Origin: Cyanobium sp. Aljojuca 7A6
GTDB taxonomy: Bacteria; Cyanobacteriota; Cyanobacteriia; PCC-6307; Cyanobiaceae
Assembly: GCF_024346455.1 (NCBI RefSeq)
Contig: NZ_JAGQCY010000004.1
Span: forward strand, 162,052 to 226,051
Direction of reading: 5' to 3'
Length of the DNA stretch: 64,000 bases
Shown here: positions 8,286 through 17,791 of the stretch, piece after piece
Position numbering within the stretch: the first letter of the stretch is position 1
Layout: the number at the start of each line of letters is the position of its first letter
Program-made: the position numbers and the translations under genes
The notes under the pieces: generated by a model
What the model saw: only the letters and a program-made list of their open reading frames with translations
Told to the model about the DNA's origin: nothing
Database searches by the model: none

Positions 8286-9229
8286 GGCGCCAGCGGGAGC
8301 ACAGGGAACGGTTCGGGAGGTCCCCCCAGGATGCGATGGGCCGGTGTGAACCCGGCCAGGTCGGCACTCATCCGCAGAAGCGCCTCGAAGTTCTTCGGAG
8401 AGAGCAACAGCAGTGGCGCGGCGAGGGACTGGAAGAGGCGCGGCGGCAGGGCCAGCAGCCGACAGCGTCGGGCCGCATCGCCTGGCTCGCTTGCGTCCTG
8501 AAGGCGTCGCAGCATGGTGGCGTAGGTCAGGGTCTCATCGCCACCGAGGGGCAGGTGTACTTGATGCGAAGGGTCGCCTCCGGCCAGGGGCAGGCGGTCG
8601 GCCAGGTGCAGGGCCACGGCGGCCAGCTGGCGGCAGTGGATGGGCTGCCGCAGACCACCCTGGCCGGGCAGGGGCAGCAGGGGCAGGCGCCGCAGCAGCT
8701 GGCGCAGTTTGCTCAGGTTGCGATCGCCCAGGGGGCCGGCCTGCCCGTAGATCAAGGTGGGCGCAAGGATCTGCAGCGGGCGGGCGTGGCTGGTACAGGT
8801 CAGGGTCAACTGCTCTTCCGCCTGCCCCAGCCGTTGCACCAGATCCCGGTCGAAGCGATTGGCAGCGAACCGTTTGGTGATCACCGAGGAGGAGGAGCAG
8901 GCTATCACCCCCCGCAGGGCGGCGAAGCCGGCTGGGTTGTCACGGGCAAAACGGGCCAGCCAGGGGGCAAACGTCCAGATGGGGGCAAAGCTCACCAGCA
9001 ACCCCTTCGGCGCTCTGTTCTCCCCGCAGGCATCCTCCAGATCGCAGGGTAGAAATGGCGGTGGATCGTCGCCTCCGGCTGGCGGTAGCGGCGGACGCCG
9101 GCCAGCGACCACCAACTGCCGCCGCCGCCCCCCGGCCAGCTCGATCAGGGCTTGGCCACTCGGTGTGGTGGCTCCGAAGAGCGTGATCGGGACAGGGGAG
9201 GGGAGGGCCAAAGGGGGGATCAGAGGCAT
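8282..9229 (-). CDS. NAD-dependent epimerase/dehydratase-like protein (atypical SDR)
   Basis: This 315-residue extended-SDR-like protein starts its nucleotide-binding fold at FGATTPSGQAL (about residues 18-28). Where classical members have SSTSVYG and Tyr-x3-Lys, this one has SSSSVITKRFAANR, so the catalytic tyrosine is not visible. It is the usual partner of the WbpL-type transferase and may make the 4-keto-reduced sugar that the transferase uses (inference). It overlaps that gene by four bases and the YdcF-like gene by ten. The substrate is unknown, and the active-site change leaves open a non-catalytic role. Confidence 0.7.
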   Translation of the reverse strand: MPLIPPLALPSPVPITLFGATTPSGQALIELAGGRRRQLVVAGRRPPLPPAGGDDPPPFLPCDLEDACGENRAPKGLLVSFAPIWTFAPWLARFARDNPAGFAALRGVIACSSSSVITKRFAANRFDRDLVQRLGQAEEQLTLTCTSHARPLQILAPTLIYGQAGPLGDRNLSKLRQLLRRLPLLPLPGQGGLRQPIHCRQLAAVALHLADRLPLAGGDPSHQVHLPLGGDETLTYATMLRRLQDASEPGDAARRCRLLALPPRLFQSLAAPLLLLSPKNFEALLRMSADLAGFTPAHRILGGPPEPFPVLPLAP

Positions 9230-9954
9230 TCGTTGCCATCAAGGCGTCCATCCCATCCAGTGAGGCGCCAAAGGGAGGCGCGCAGCTGGTCGCGCCAGAG
9301 CCGCAGCTGGGATTCGGGCCGCAGATCACCGGTTTCGGCGTCGGAGCCCTCCACCTGCCAGCCAGTGCCGGCATAGACGATCTTGGCGATGGCCATGGTT
9401 CGATCCATGTGGGTAGGGGCTGTCACGATCGTGACCCGGCCTGGTTTCGGCCATTTCTGCACCAGCCTGGCTAGGTGCGTGACGAGACCGACCGTGTCGC
9501 AGGCCGGGAGCAGTCGCACCACCCGTGAACTGTCCTCGGGCCAGAGTTGGCGGTTCTTGAGATGGTTGTAGGTGATGGACTGGTACTCGGCGTTGCCCTG
9601 CAGTACCAGATAGGCTCCTGGCCGGTCCCGCCAGAGAAGAAGGGCCGACTGGCTCCGCCAGGGATCTTCAATGAAGGCGGAAATCACCTGGGTTCCCTGT
9701 CCAGTCCCTGCCTGAACTGACCTAGCACCCTCCCTTGAAGGTCGTGGTGCGGTGCCCCGCGTCCCCTGCCAGGCCGGTGCGAAGAACCAGGCCACCATGG
9801 CCAGGCCGGCCAGGACCACACTTCCAACCCGAACCCTGCGGTCGCCCCGTAGGCGCCGCAGGAGCGGCCCCTCGATCGGCCGGCGGATTTTGCTCCTGAC
9901 CCGCTGCCGCTGCCGTTCCCGGCCCGGCTTGGCAGGCCCGCTCTCCTCTGGCAA
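9220..9954 (-). CDS. DUF218/YdcF-SanA-like membrane-anchored protein
   Basis: This 244-residue protein begins with a very basic cytoplasmic stretch (RERQRQRVRSKIRR) and one membrane segment near residues 45-60. A periplasmic domain follows. It shows the pattern of the DUF218 family: an AYLVLQGN opening strand, a middle segment, THMDRTMAIAKIVY, and an RLWRDQLRASLWRLTGW end. Members such as ElyC and SanA affect envelope integrity and lipid-carrier sugars in enterobacteria. In polysaccharide loci the function is not known. It overlaps the SDR gene by ten bases and follows a GT2 gene by 28 bases. Confidence 0.65.
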   Translation of the reverse strand: MPEESGPAKPGRERQRQRVRSKIRRPIEGPLLRRLRGDRRVRVGSVVLAGLAMVAWFFAPAWQGTRGTAPRPSREGARSVQAGTGQGTQVISAFIEDPWRSQSALLLWRDRPGAYLVLQGNAEYQSITYNHLKNRQLWPEDSSRVVRLLPACDTVGLVTHLARLVQKWPKPGRVTIVTAPTHMDRTMAIAKIVYAGTGWQVEGSDAETGDLRPESQLRLWRDQLRASLWRLTGWDGRLDGNECL

Positions 9955-9982
9955 GGGAATCGAAGCGCTGGCTTGTGGCAGC

Positions 9983-10861
9983 TTATTCGCCCCGTCCCGT
10001 TTCCTTACGCGCCCGTCTCAGCGCAGGCCCCCGACTCCAGACACGCCTGATGTAGCGCAGGCTGAAGGGAATCCACCAGAGCCAGCCGAACGTCCGGCCA
10101 TAGGCCAGCCTGACCTCCTCAAGCCGCCGGCGGGTCTGTTGGCCGCTGACCCCCGCCTGGCCCATGTGTACCAGCTCCAGATCCAGCCCCCGCGCCGAGA
10201 GGTCGGCGTAGGCGCTCAGGCGGAGGAAGAAGTCGAGGTCGGCGGAGAGCCGGAAGGGTGCGGCGAACTGATCGACATGGCGGCGGGCCCCAGGCCCGAT
10301 CAGGGTGGCCTGGTGCGGTGGCGTGGAGCCCAGAAACAGGCTGAGGCGATAGGTCCCGCAGCTCGAGAAGGCCGTGCGGCGTCCCAGTTGCGTGGCTCCG
10401 TCCTGTCCGGTCCCCGCGTAACGTCCATGGCAGACCACCAGATCCGGCAGGCCGCCCCCTGGTGTCTCCGGCCTGGTCGCCTTGAGCGCCTCCTCAAGCA
10501 CGGTTGGGCCGGCCGCCCAGTCATCGCTGCCCCAGAACAGCAGCCAGTGCTCCAGGGGCGTGGCGAGGATGCCCTGGTTCATGGCACCGAAGATGCCCGG
10601 AAACGCCGGATCCTGGGGCTGCCAGGTGAAGCGCTTGTCCCTGTGGCAGAGGGCATCCAGCCAGGCCCGATGTTCAGGGCCGCTGGGGCCGTCGATGAAC
10701 AGCACCCGCCAGTGGGGCCAGCTCTGGCGCTGCAGGGACGTCACCAGTCGGGGCAGCAGCCGGTAGGAATCGAGCGTGGGAACGATCAGGCTGAGTCCGG
10801 TGGCGGCACCGGGGGGGAACGGGGCGCCTGGGGCAGCGCCGGGTGGCGGCGTGGCGCTCAC
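9983..10861 (-). CDS. glycosyltransferase family 2 protein
   Basis: This 292-residue cytoplasmic enzyme has the GT-A fold opening SLIVPTLDSYRLLPRLVTSL at about residues 23-42. A WGSDDW motif near residue 110 takes the place of the usual DxD nucleotide-sugar and metal site. Its layout resembles WcaA-type colanic-acid transferases, in which an early FIDGPS segment follows the first strand. It overlaps the carbamoyltransferase stop by four bases. Donor and acceptor cannot be assigned. Confidence 0.82.
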   Translation of the reverse strand: MSATPPPGAAPGAPFPPGAATGLSLIVPTLDSYRLLPRLVTSLQRQSWPHWRVLFIDGPSGPEHRAWLDALCHRDKRFTWQPQDPAFPGIFGAMNQGILATPLEHWLLFWGSDDWAAGPTVLEEALKATRPETPGGGLPDLVVCHGRYAGTGQDGATQLGRRTAFSSCGTYRLSLFLGSTPPHQATLIGPGARRHVDQFAAPFRLSADLDFFLRLSAYADLSARGLDLELVHMGQAGVSGQQTRRRLEEVRLAYGRTFGWLWWIPFSLRYIRRVWSRGPALRRARKETGRGE

Positions 10862-12609
10862 CCCTGCCGGCGGATCAGCACGTCACCCAGCACCAGAAGG
10901 TCCATGCGGGTGCGCAGGAAGCAGTCGAGGGCCTGGGCGGGAGTGCAGACGATCGGCTCGTTTTCGTTGAACGAGGTGTTCAGCACCATCGGCACCCCCG
11001 TCTGATCGGCGAAGGCTCGGATCAAGCGGTAGTAGCGGCCATTGTCCGCCGCGTTCACGGTCTGGAGACGGCCGCTGCCGTCGACGTGGGTGACGGCCGG
11101 GATGCGGGCGCGCTGCTCCTCACGGATCGGGTAGACCTGCATCATGAAGGGCACCTCCCCTTCAAGGCTGAACCAGTCGCCCACCGCCTCCTCCAGCACG
11201 GAAGGGGCGAAGGGACGAAACGATTCCCTCCGCTTGATCTTGAGGTTGAGGATGTCCTTCATGTCGGCGCGACGGGGGTCACCGAGGATCGAACGGTGGC
11301 CCAGGGCCCTGGGTCCCCATTCCATTCGGCCATCGAACCAGCCGATCACCAACCCCTCGGCAATCGCCGCCGCCACCTGCTCACAGAGGGCACTCTCCTC
11401 CGGTCGCTCCAGGCTGCACTGGGCCTGCTCCAAGGCCGTGCGGGTGGTGGGACTGGCCAGCAGATCCTCCACCTCTCCAGGTGCCGGCTGGCTGCCCAGG
11501 TAGGCATGGCGCATCGGTGCGGAGCGGGTGCGCCCCAGCCCATGCCACACCTCGAGGGCAGCGCCGAGGGCGCCCCCGGCGTCACCGGCGGCCGCCTGCA
11601 CATAGACCCGCTGGAACGGGGTGGCCAGGGTCACTTTGCCGTTCGCCACCGAGTTGGCACCGCAGCCGCCGGCGATGCAGAGCTGCTCGCTGGGGTGGCT
11701 CCGGTGCAGGGCTCGCAGCAGGTGGAAGAAGGCTTCCTCGTACATCGTCTGGGCGGAGCGGGCGATGTCCATGTGGTGCTGCTGGAGCGGCTCCTCCGCC
11801 AGGCGGGCAGGGCCGAGCAGGGATTCCAGCTCCTTGCTCCAGTGGCTGCCGACCACCGGGGCCCCGTTGCTCCACTGGTGCGGCAGTTTCTGGGTGGCAT
11901 GCAGGAAGTAGCGCAGATCCAGGCGATAGGTGCCGTCGGATTGGAGCCGCACGATGCGGCGCATGGCCTCCATCCGGGTGGGCTGGCCATAGGGCGCCAG
12001 TCCCATCACCTTGTATTCGTCGCCGTAGTTGGGGAAGCCCAGGTACTGGGTGATCGCGGTGTAGAAGGCGCCCAGGGAATGGGGGAACCAGATCTGGCCA
12101 TCCAGGCTGAGCTGGTTGCCCTGGCCATGGCCCCAGGCGCCGCTGGCGAAGTCGCCGAACCCATCGACTGAGATCACGGCTGCTTCCTGGAAGGGGGAAG
12201 CGAAGAAGGCCGAGGCCAGGTGGGCCCGGTGGTGTTCCACGAAGTGAAGCCGCGCTCCGATCTCCGCCCCTGGAAAGGCCAGGGCCAGCTGCTGGGCCAG
12301 GCCGGCCCGTTCGCGCTTGTTGCGCCAGCGGGCCATCAGGAAGCGCGGATCGGGGCGGTGCCCCAGGGTGTAGGCCACCTTGCGCCAGCGGTGGGCCCCG
12401 GGCTGGGAATTGATGGCGATGTGGTCGAGTTCGGCTGGCCCCACGCCGGCATCGGCCAGGCACCAGGCCATGGCCTCGGTGGGGAAGCCGGCCCAGTGCT
12501 TGATGCGACGGAAGCGCTCCTCTTCTGCTGCAGCGACGATGACCCCATCCCGGACTAGGGCGGCGGCCGCATCGGCGTGGAAGGCATTGATGCCCAGGAT
12601 CAGCGTCAT
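10858..12609 (-). CDS. carbamoyltransferase (NodU/CmcH/TobZ family)
   Basis: This 583-residue enzyme transfers a carbamoyl group from carbamoyl phosphate, through carbamoyl-adenylate, to a hydroxyl group. In this neighbourhood the acceptor is probably a sugar. The N-terminal Kae1-like domain shows GINAFHADAAAALV, EHHRAHLASAF, VISVDGFGDFASG and YKVMGLAPYG. The C-terminal YrdC-like part has MEWGPRALGHRSIL and VLNTSFNENEPIV. The length is normal for the family. It overlaps the following GT2 gene by four bases and is preceded by a 161-base gap after the asparagine-synthase gene. The same family makes O-carbamoyl groups on Nod factors and antibiotics. Confidence 0.92.
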   Translation of the reverse strand: MTLILGINAFHADAAAALVRDGVIVAAAEEERFRRIKHWAGFPTEAMAWCLADAGVGPAELDHIAINSQPGAHRWRKVAYTLGHRPDPRFLMARWRNKRERAGLAQQLALAFPGAEIGARLHFVEHHRAHLASAFFASPFQEAAVISVDGFGDFASGAWGHGQGNQLSLDGQIWFPHSLGAFYTAITQYLGFPNYGDEYKVMGLAPYGQPTRMEAMRRIVRLQSDGTYRLDLRYFLHATQKLPHQWSNGAPVVGSHWSKELESLLGPARLAEEPLQQHHMDIARSAQTMYEEAFFHLLRALHRSHPSEQLCIAGGCGANSVANGKVTLATPFQRVYVQAAAGDAGGALGAALEVWHGLGRTRSAPMRHAYLGSQPAPGEVEDLLASPTTRTALEQAQCSLERPEESALCEQVAAAIAEGLVIGWFDGRMEWGPRALGHRSILGDPRRADMKDILNLKIKRRESFRPFAPSVLEEAVGDWFSLEGEVPFMMQVYPIREEQRARIPAVTHVDGSGRLQTVNAADNGRYYRLIRAFADQTGVPMVLNTSFNENEPIVCTPAQALDCFLRTRMDLLVLGDVLIRRQG

Positions 12610-12770
12610 GGAGCTGGTGAACCGGTTAGCGATTGCAAAGTCATGGAGCCGGTGCGGTGGCTCTCAGGATCCGCTCGGCCTCGACATCCCTGCATGAAAA
12701 GCCCGAACGAACGGATGGAACAAAGGGGCCAATGAACCCGGGAGGCGGGATGTCCAACCGCAGGGGGATC

Positions 12771-14612
12771 TTAGGGGACCTTCCCAGATGGACCCAGGTG
12801 CGGGGCCGCAGACAGGCTGACGTCGAGGTGCGCCTCCAGCCAGTGCTGCAGCACCATCAGGCTCCAGCGCCGGTACCAGGGGGCCAGGTCAATTCCCCGC
12901 GGTGTCGAGGGAAGTCGCAGGCCCAGGGGTGAGGCCGGGTCGTCGAGCCACAGCTGGAACGGGAAGCGGAACCCCTGCTTGGGGCGGTTGAGGAACCAGC
13001 CGGGGAGCTCCGGCAGGCTGTCTGCCAGGAGCTGTTTGCCTTCCGCCAGCCGCAGGGCGGCGGGGATCGGCGCCAGCCGGCGTTGCAACTGGGCATCCAC
13101 CAGGGGCAGGCGCAGTTCCAGTCCGGCCGCCATCGCCATCACGTCACTGTCCGGCAGGAGCTGGTTGCGCAGATAGCGGGTGCCTTCCAGCCAGGCCACC
13201 CCTTCACGCCCGCCCGGTGTCTCCCCCCCGGAGGCCACACCGGCCGCAGCAGCGCCAGTGGAAGCGCAGAGCCCCCAGTGCTCCAGCAGGCGCTCGGTCT
13301 CGGTGGGGGAGAACAGGCCCCGGAAACACCCATAGGCCCGCCCCAGGGAGGCTGGAGCCTCCAGCAGACCCGTGATCCGCTGCAGCCGGGCGCGGCGCCC
13401 CTGGGGCAGCCGGTGCAGGATGCAGGCCGCCGCCGGCCCGGCCGGGCCGATCCGGCGGCGCCAGCGGCACAGCTTCGGCACCATCCGGAAGCTGGGATAG
13501 CCCCCGAACAGTTCATCGCCGCCAAGGCCGGAGAGGGCCACCTTCAGCCCGTGCTCCCGGGCCAGCCGGGCTACGCACCAGGTGTTGTACCCGTCGATGG
13601 AGGGCTGGTCCTGGCTGGCCAGGAAGGAAGGCAGCCACTCCCGGGCCTGGTCGGCCGTGAGGTTCATGGGCGTGTGATGGGCCCCGAAGTGGCTGGCGAT
13701 GCGGGCCGCCGGCTCCGACTCGTCGAAGCCGCCCGCCCCTGCCGCCTCAAACCCGATCGTGAAGGTGTGCAGGCCCCGGGGGGCCAGCGCCAGCAGGGAG
13801 GCGGAGTCGAGTCCGGCGCTGAGGAACAGCCCCACCGACACATCGCTCACCATGTGGGCGGCCACGGAGTCCTCGAGCGCCGAGCGGGTGAGGGCCACGG
13901 CAGCCGCCGCTGTCATGCCGGAGTCGCTGGTGGCGCCGGCGAGGCTCTCCGGCAGGGCCCCCCATGGATGCACGCTCAGCTCACCCTGTCGCCAGGTGGC
14001 GGCGTGGCCACTGGGCAGGCGTTGCACGCCTTGCACCAGGGTGGCGGGCTCCGGCACCGATCCGGTGGCCAGGTACTGCCCCAGAGCCTCACGATTGAGG
14101 CAGGGCCGCTCTGGATCGGCCGCCAGCAGGGCCCGCAGCTCCGAGGCGAAGGACAAAGAGCCCCCTGGCCCGCTGCGCAGGTAGAGGGGTTTGATGCCAT
14201 GGGGGTCACGGGCCAGCAGGGCGCTGCGTTCCCGGGTGTCGTACAGGCAGAAGGCGAACATGCCACGTAACGCCGCCAGCCCGTCCCGGCCCCAGCGGAT
14301 CAGCCAGGCCAGCAGCACCTCGGTGTCGCCGCTGCCCCGGAAGTGCTGCCCCTGGGCTTCCAGCCGGCAGCGCAGCTCGGCGTGGTTGTAGATCTCGCCG
14401 TTGAACACCAGCTGCCAGCGGCCGCAGGCGGAGGCCATCGGCTGATGGCCCAGGGGGGAGAGATCCAGAATCGCCAGGCGCCGGTGGACCAGGCAGGCCT
14501 CCGCGTCCTGCCAGACGCCGGCGTCATCCGGTCCCCGGTGGGCCAGGCGTGGGCCGACCCTGGCGGCGAAGGTGTCCGGTTCCCGGCCCAGCTGGCCCGC
14601 GATGCCGCACAT
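12771..14612 (-). CDS. asparagine synthase (glutamine-hydrolysing)-type amidotransferase
   Basis: The start is set at the ATG giving MCGIAGQ, because cysteine 2 is the Ntn nucleophile after Met removal; the longer open frame overlaps the upstream glycosyltransferase and has no coding character. The 613-residue protein has a full glutaminase domain (AHRGPDDAG, VFNGEIYNH, GDTEVLLAW) and a synthetase domain with the PP-loop LFLSAGLDSAS near residue 259. Related enzymes inside O-antigen loci are thought to amidate uronic acids, so the acceptor may be a sugar acid rather than aspartate (inference). It begins 5 bases after a GT4 stop and is followed by a 161-base gap. Confidence 0.88.
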   Translation of the reverse strand: MCGIAGQLGREPDTFAARVGPRLAHRGPDDAGVWQDAEACLVHRRLAILDLSPLGHQPMASACGRWQLVFNGEIYNHAELRCRLEAQGQHFRGSGDTEVLLAWLIRWGRDGLAALRGMFAFCLYDTRERSALLARDPHGIKPLYLRSGPGGSLSFASELRALLAADPERPCLNREALGQYLATGSVPEPATLVQGVQRLPSGHAATWRQGELSVHPWGALPESLAGATSDSGMTAAAAVALTRSALEDSVAAHMVSDVSVGLFLSAGLDSASLLALAPRGLHTFTIGFEAAGAGGFDESEPAARIASHFGAHHTPMNLTADQAREWLPSFLASQDQPSIDGYNTWCVARLAREHGLKVALSGLGGDELFGGYPSFRMVPKLCRWRRRIGPAGPAAACILHRLPQGRRARLQRITGLLEAPASLGRAYGCFRGLFSPTETERLLEHWGLCASTGAAAAGVASGGETPGGREGVAWLEGTRYLRNQLLPDSDVMAMAAGLELRLPLVDAQLQRRLAPIPAALRLAEGKQLLADSLPELPGWFLNRPKQGFRFPFQLWLDDPASPLGLRLPSTPRGIDLAPWYRRWSLMVLQHWLEAHLDVSLSAAPHLGPSGKVP

Positions 14613-14617
14613 CCGCT

Positions 14618-15799
14618 CTAGGCCTCCAGGTGCGCCAGGAAGGTGCGCCGGGCCGCCTCCGGACTGGCCTGCTCCCGCACCCAGGCCAGGGCCCCGGCGG
14701 AGAGGCGTTCTCGGAGGTCCCGATCGGCACAGATGGCCGCGATCGCCGCCGCCATGGCGGCGGGCTCGCTGGCCACCAGCTGGCCTGTGCAGGCGTCGAT
14801 CACGTAGTCCTCCGGGCCGCCGCAGCGGGTGCTGACGACAGGAACACCGCAGGCCATCGCCTCCAAGGCCGCAATGCACAGGCCCTCCTGGTGGGAGGGG
14901 ATCACGAACAGGTCCAGGCCCTGCAGCAGCTCCGCCAGGGCGCTGGGGCCAAGGCAGGGGTAACACCGCACCCGTCCTTCGAGTCCCATCGCCGCCAGGG
15001 GGCCCTGGAGTCGATGGACGCCCTGCTCACCGGCCAGGACGAGCTGCACCGGTCGCCCTTGCGCCACGAGCCGGGCCACGGCCTCCAGCAGCAGGGTGAT
15101 CTGCTTTCGCGGGTCGGCGTAGCGGCCGGCGAAGCCGATGCGCCAGGGCACAAGCCGTTCAGGGGCGGGATGGAAGATGGCGGGATTCACCGGCATGCGC
15201 ATCACCCCGTCCATGGGACGGCGGGCGATGGCCGCCAGGGCCGTGGCCGTATAACCGCTCAACGCCAGGATCCGCCCCCGGGGCGCCTGGAGCACCTGGC
15301 GCTCCAGGCGCCGCAGCACCGGGCCGTTGAGGGTGCGGTCGAGCAGCCGCCTCGGCCGGGAAAAGCGTTTGACGCGGTCCACCCGATCGTCCTGCCAGGG
15401 GGTCGCCACCCAGGCCAGAAAGGGGATCCCCAGCCTCGTGAAAGGGGTGGCACAGAGGGGATTGCCCGTGACCGAGAGATGCAGGTCGCAGCCGGCGACC
15501 AGTTCCCGCCAGGCCCGCCTTGGTAGGTAGTGGGTGAATTCCAGCTCCGGCAGCCAGGCCCCAAGGCCGTGGCCCTCGTGGCCTCCGTAGACGCGGCGTT
15601 GCATCTGGCCGGGCCGCCGGCCGCTGGCGACGGCATGGAGCGGAACCGACAGCTTCGGATGGGTGCTCCAGGGGGCGTACCAGGCGAAGACGGGCTCGAT
15701 GTCGAGCTCCTCCAGCATCCTGGCGACGCAGGCGGTCATGGCGGGAACACCACCATCCACTGGCTCGATGGTGCTGATCAGGGCCCGCGGCCGCCTCAT
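14618..15799 (-). CDS. glycosyltransferase family 4 protein
   Basis: This 393-residue GT-B enzyme has its C-terminal nucleotide-sugar domain marked by IGFAGRYADPRKQITLLLEA and by the retaining GT4 motif IPSHQEGLCIAALEAMACG, followed by VVSTRCGGPEDYV. It overlaps the SDR gene upstream by four bases and ends five bases before the asparagine-synthase start. It adds a sugar to the growing lipid-linked unit; the donor cannot be predicted. Confidence 0.87.
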   Translation of the reverse strand: MRRPRALISTIEPVDGGVPAMTACVARMLEELDIEPVFAWYAPWSTHPKLSVPLHAVASGRRPGQMQRRVYGGHEGHGLGAWLPELEFTHYLPRRAWRELVAGCDLHLSVTGNPLCATPFTRLGIPFLAWVATPWQDDRVDRVKRFSRPRRLLDRTLNGPVLRRLERQVLQAPRGRILALSGYTATALAAIARRPMDGVMRMPVNPAIFHPAPERLVPWRIGFAGRYADPRKQITLLLEAVARLVAQGRPVQLVLAGEQGVHRLQGPLAAMGLEGRVRCYPCLGPSALAELLQGLDLFVIPSHQEGLCIAALEAMACGVPVVSTRCGGPEDYVIDACTGQLVASEPAAMAAAIAAICADRDLRERLSAGALAWVREQASPEAARRTFLAHLEA

Positions 15800-16830
15800 T
15801 GTTTGAGCCAGCCGAAAAGGTCGCGGTTGTCGCGGACCCAGCGGATCAGGTGCCGGACGCCCGCATCAACGCTGATCTCCGGTGTCCAGCCCAGCTGCTC
15901 GGCGGCCTTGGTGACATCGCAGATGAACACGGGCTGATCGCCGGGTCGGGACTGGCCGCTGAGGGGGGTGAGCTTGATGGTCAGCTCCTCTTCAAGAAAG
16001 CGCAGCAGATCCCGAAGGCAGAGGGTGTTGACGGGGCCACCACCAATGTTGAAGGCCTGGCCGCTGATCGTGTCGCGATGGTGCCAGGCGGCTTCGTAGG
16101 CCCGGGCCAGATCCCGGACGTCAAGCACGTCCCGCGTCTGCCAGCCGTCGCCGTAGAGGGTGATCGGCCGCTCCAGAAGGGCGGCGATGCTGAACCAGGC
16201 CACCCAGCCCTGGTCTTCGATGCCGAATTGCCGGGTGCCGTAGATGCAGGACTGGCGGAAGGCGCAGGTGTGCAGGTCGTAGATGCGGGCGTAATCGATC
16301 GTGTATTGATCTGCGACCCCCTTGGAGCAGCCGTAGGGCGAGTGAAAGTCAAGGGGCTGGGTCTCGGGTACGCCGGCGGGCAGATCCCGGAAGCGATAGC
16401 CATGGGGTGTCATCTCCACCGCCACGGTTTCCATGCCGCCATAGACCTTGTTGGTGGAGGCGTAGAGCACGAAGCTCTCGGGGGAATGGAGCCTGACGGC
16501 CTCCATCACGTTGAACGTGCCCAGGGCGTTGATCTCGAAGTCTTCCCGCGGGTTGGTGTAAGAGGTGGTGACCGCCACCTGGGCCGCCAGGTGCAGCAGC
16601 ATCGCGGGTCGCAGGCTGGCCACAACCTCGGCAAGGGCCTCCGCCTGGCGGATGTCGACCCGATGAAAGACGATGGCGGGATGCTTCTCCAGCAGCCAGC
16701 GGAGGTTGTCCTCCGTGCCCCGACGGGACAGGTTGTCGAGGACCACCACCTCCCACCCCAGGGAGGCGAAGTGCTGGGCGGCATTGACGCCGATGAAACC
16801 GGCGCCGCCGGTGATCAGGATCGAAGGCAT
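15796..16830 (-). CDS. CDP-paratose 2-epimerase-like NAD-dependent SDR
   Basis: This 344-residue extended SDR has the Rossmann motif ITGGAGFIGVNAA at the N-terminus, ASTNKVYGG in the position of the catalytic serine/threonine strand, and the catalytic pair in SPYGCSKGVADQY (Tyr-x3-Lys). STNKVYG and the long insertion that follows are characteristic of the CDP-paratose 2-epimerase (tyvelose) subgroup, although no other CDP-dideoxy-sugar gene is present, so the substrate remains open. It overlaps the next gene by four bases and is preceded by a 157-base gap that splits the cluster. Confidence 0.8.
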   Translation of the reverse strand: MPSILITGGAGFIGVNAAQHFASLGWEVVVLDNLSRRGTEDNLRWLLEKHPAIVFHRVDIRQAEALAEVVASLRPAMLLHLAAQVAVTTSYTNPREDFEINALGTFNVMEAVRLHSPESFVLYASTNKVYGGMETVAVEMTPHGYRFRDLPAGVPETQPLDFHSPYGCSKGVADQYTIDYARIYDLHTCAFRQSCIYGTRQFGIEDQGWVAWFSIAALLERPITLYGDGWQTRDVLDVRDLARAYEAAWHHRDTISGQAFNIGGGPVNTLCLRDLLRFLEEELTIKLTPLSGQSRPGDQPVFICDVTKAAEQLGWTPEISVDAGVRHLIRWVRDNRDLFGWLKQ

Positions 16831-16987
16831 CGAGATGGGCGAGGCGAGGGAATCGACGGATACGGCGCGGCAGGCGGGTGAGCCTTCCGATCGCGAAGGG
16901 TGTGGCGGAGTGACGGAGCTGGAAGGCCTCCACCAATCAGGGCGGACCTTAATCCAACATCCACATCCTGCGGAATCGTGCGTCCAA

Positions 16988-17791
16988 TCAAGAAGGTGTC
17001 GACAGGCTGGTGTGGTCCTCCAGAAGCATCAGCTGGAGCAGCAGTTCGGCATACATGCGTTGCTGGGCATAGGCCCAGCCGCGCCAGCCCTCGAGGACAC
17101 CACCTTTCCAGAGCAGGCAGAACAACAGAGCGGCGATAGGGGCCAGTGGCGTGTGCTTGCGCAGCCGATCCGTCAGCGACAGCTGTCGGGAGGGAGTGGT
17201 GCGCAGTTTGACCGCTTCGATCGCCAGGTAGCGGCCCTGGGAGGCCAGCCAGCGCTGCAAGGGTTTGCGGTCGTCGTGGAAGATCGGCTGCCGCAGGCGT
17301 TGGACCTGGCCCGACAGGTCCATGCGGTGCCCATGGCCGTCGTTGCGGTAGCGGCCCAGGCCGCGGCGATACAGGCTGATCCGGGGCGGCAGCATGCCGC
17401 TGCGCAGGGGATGGCCAGCGATGCAATAACGAAACGGGATGGCGAAGCCAGCCACCGCCGCGTTGCCAGGATCCCTGATCACCGTCTGGATCTCGCTGGC
17501 CAGGGCCGGCGGGATGCGGTAATCCGCATCCAGGCTCAGGACCCAGGGGGTGGCGATCTGGTCCAGGCCGAAGTTGCATTGCTGCGCAAAGCTGTCGAAG
17601 GGGCGATAGAGCACCCGCACCGCAGCATGTTCGGCGAGAATGGCCAGGGTGGCGTCGCTGCTGCCACTGTCGATCACCAGGATGGAATCCAGCCAGCCCA
17701 GATGATCGAGGGTCCGGCCGATGTTGGCCTCTTCGTTGTAGGTCAGGATCAGTGCGGTGAGGAGGGCACTGGAAGCCTCTGGCAGGCTCAT
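16988..17791 (-). CDS. glycosyltransferase family 2 protein (WaaE/KdtX-like)
   Basis: This 267-residue GT-A enzyme starts at the ATG whose last bases form the stop of the polymerase gene (ATGA overlap at 17788-17791); the longer open frame runs through that gene and is not credible. Motifs are LTALILTYNEEANIGRTL, the strand ending in IDSGSSD, and LSLDADYRI. The layout resembles the WaaE/KdtX group acting on lipopolysaccharide core, and a hydrophobic segment near residues 214-230 (APIAALLFCLLWKG) suggests membrane attachment. A 157-base gap follows. Confidence 0.85.
   Translation of the reverse strand: MSLPEASSALLTALILTYNEEANIGRTLDHLGWLDSILVIDSGSSDATLAILAEHAAVRVLYRPFDSFAQQCNFGLDQIATPWVLSLDADYRIPPALASEIQTVIRDPGNAAVAGFAIPFRYCIAGHPLRSGMLPPRISLYRRGLGRYRNDGHGHRMDLSGQVQRLRQPIFHDDRKPLQRWLASQGRYLAIEAVKLRTTPSRQLSLTDRLRKHTPLAPIAALLFCLLWKGGVLEGWRGWAYAQQRMYAELLLQLMLLEDHTSLSTPS

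Noticed and set aside
12606..12695. 29-residue frame (MQGCRGRADP...) ending as ATGA on the carbamoyltransferase start
   Set aside because: No ribosome-binding site, no recognisable composition, and such an overlap can arise by chance; not called as a leader peptide.
16831..16987. possible CCTTC-N7-GAAGG hairpin in the gap before the paratose-epimerase-like gene
   Set aside because: Five base pairs without a T-tract is too weak to call a terminator.
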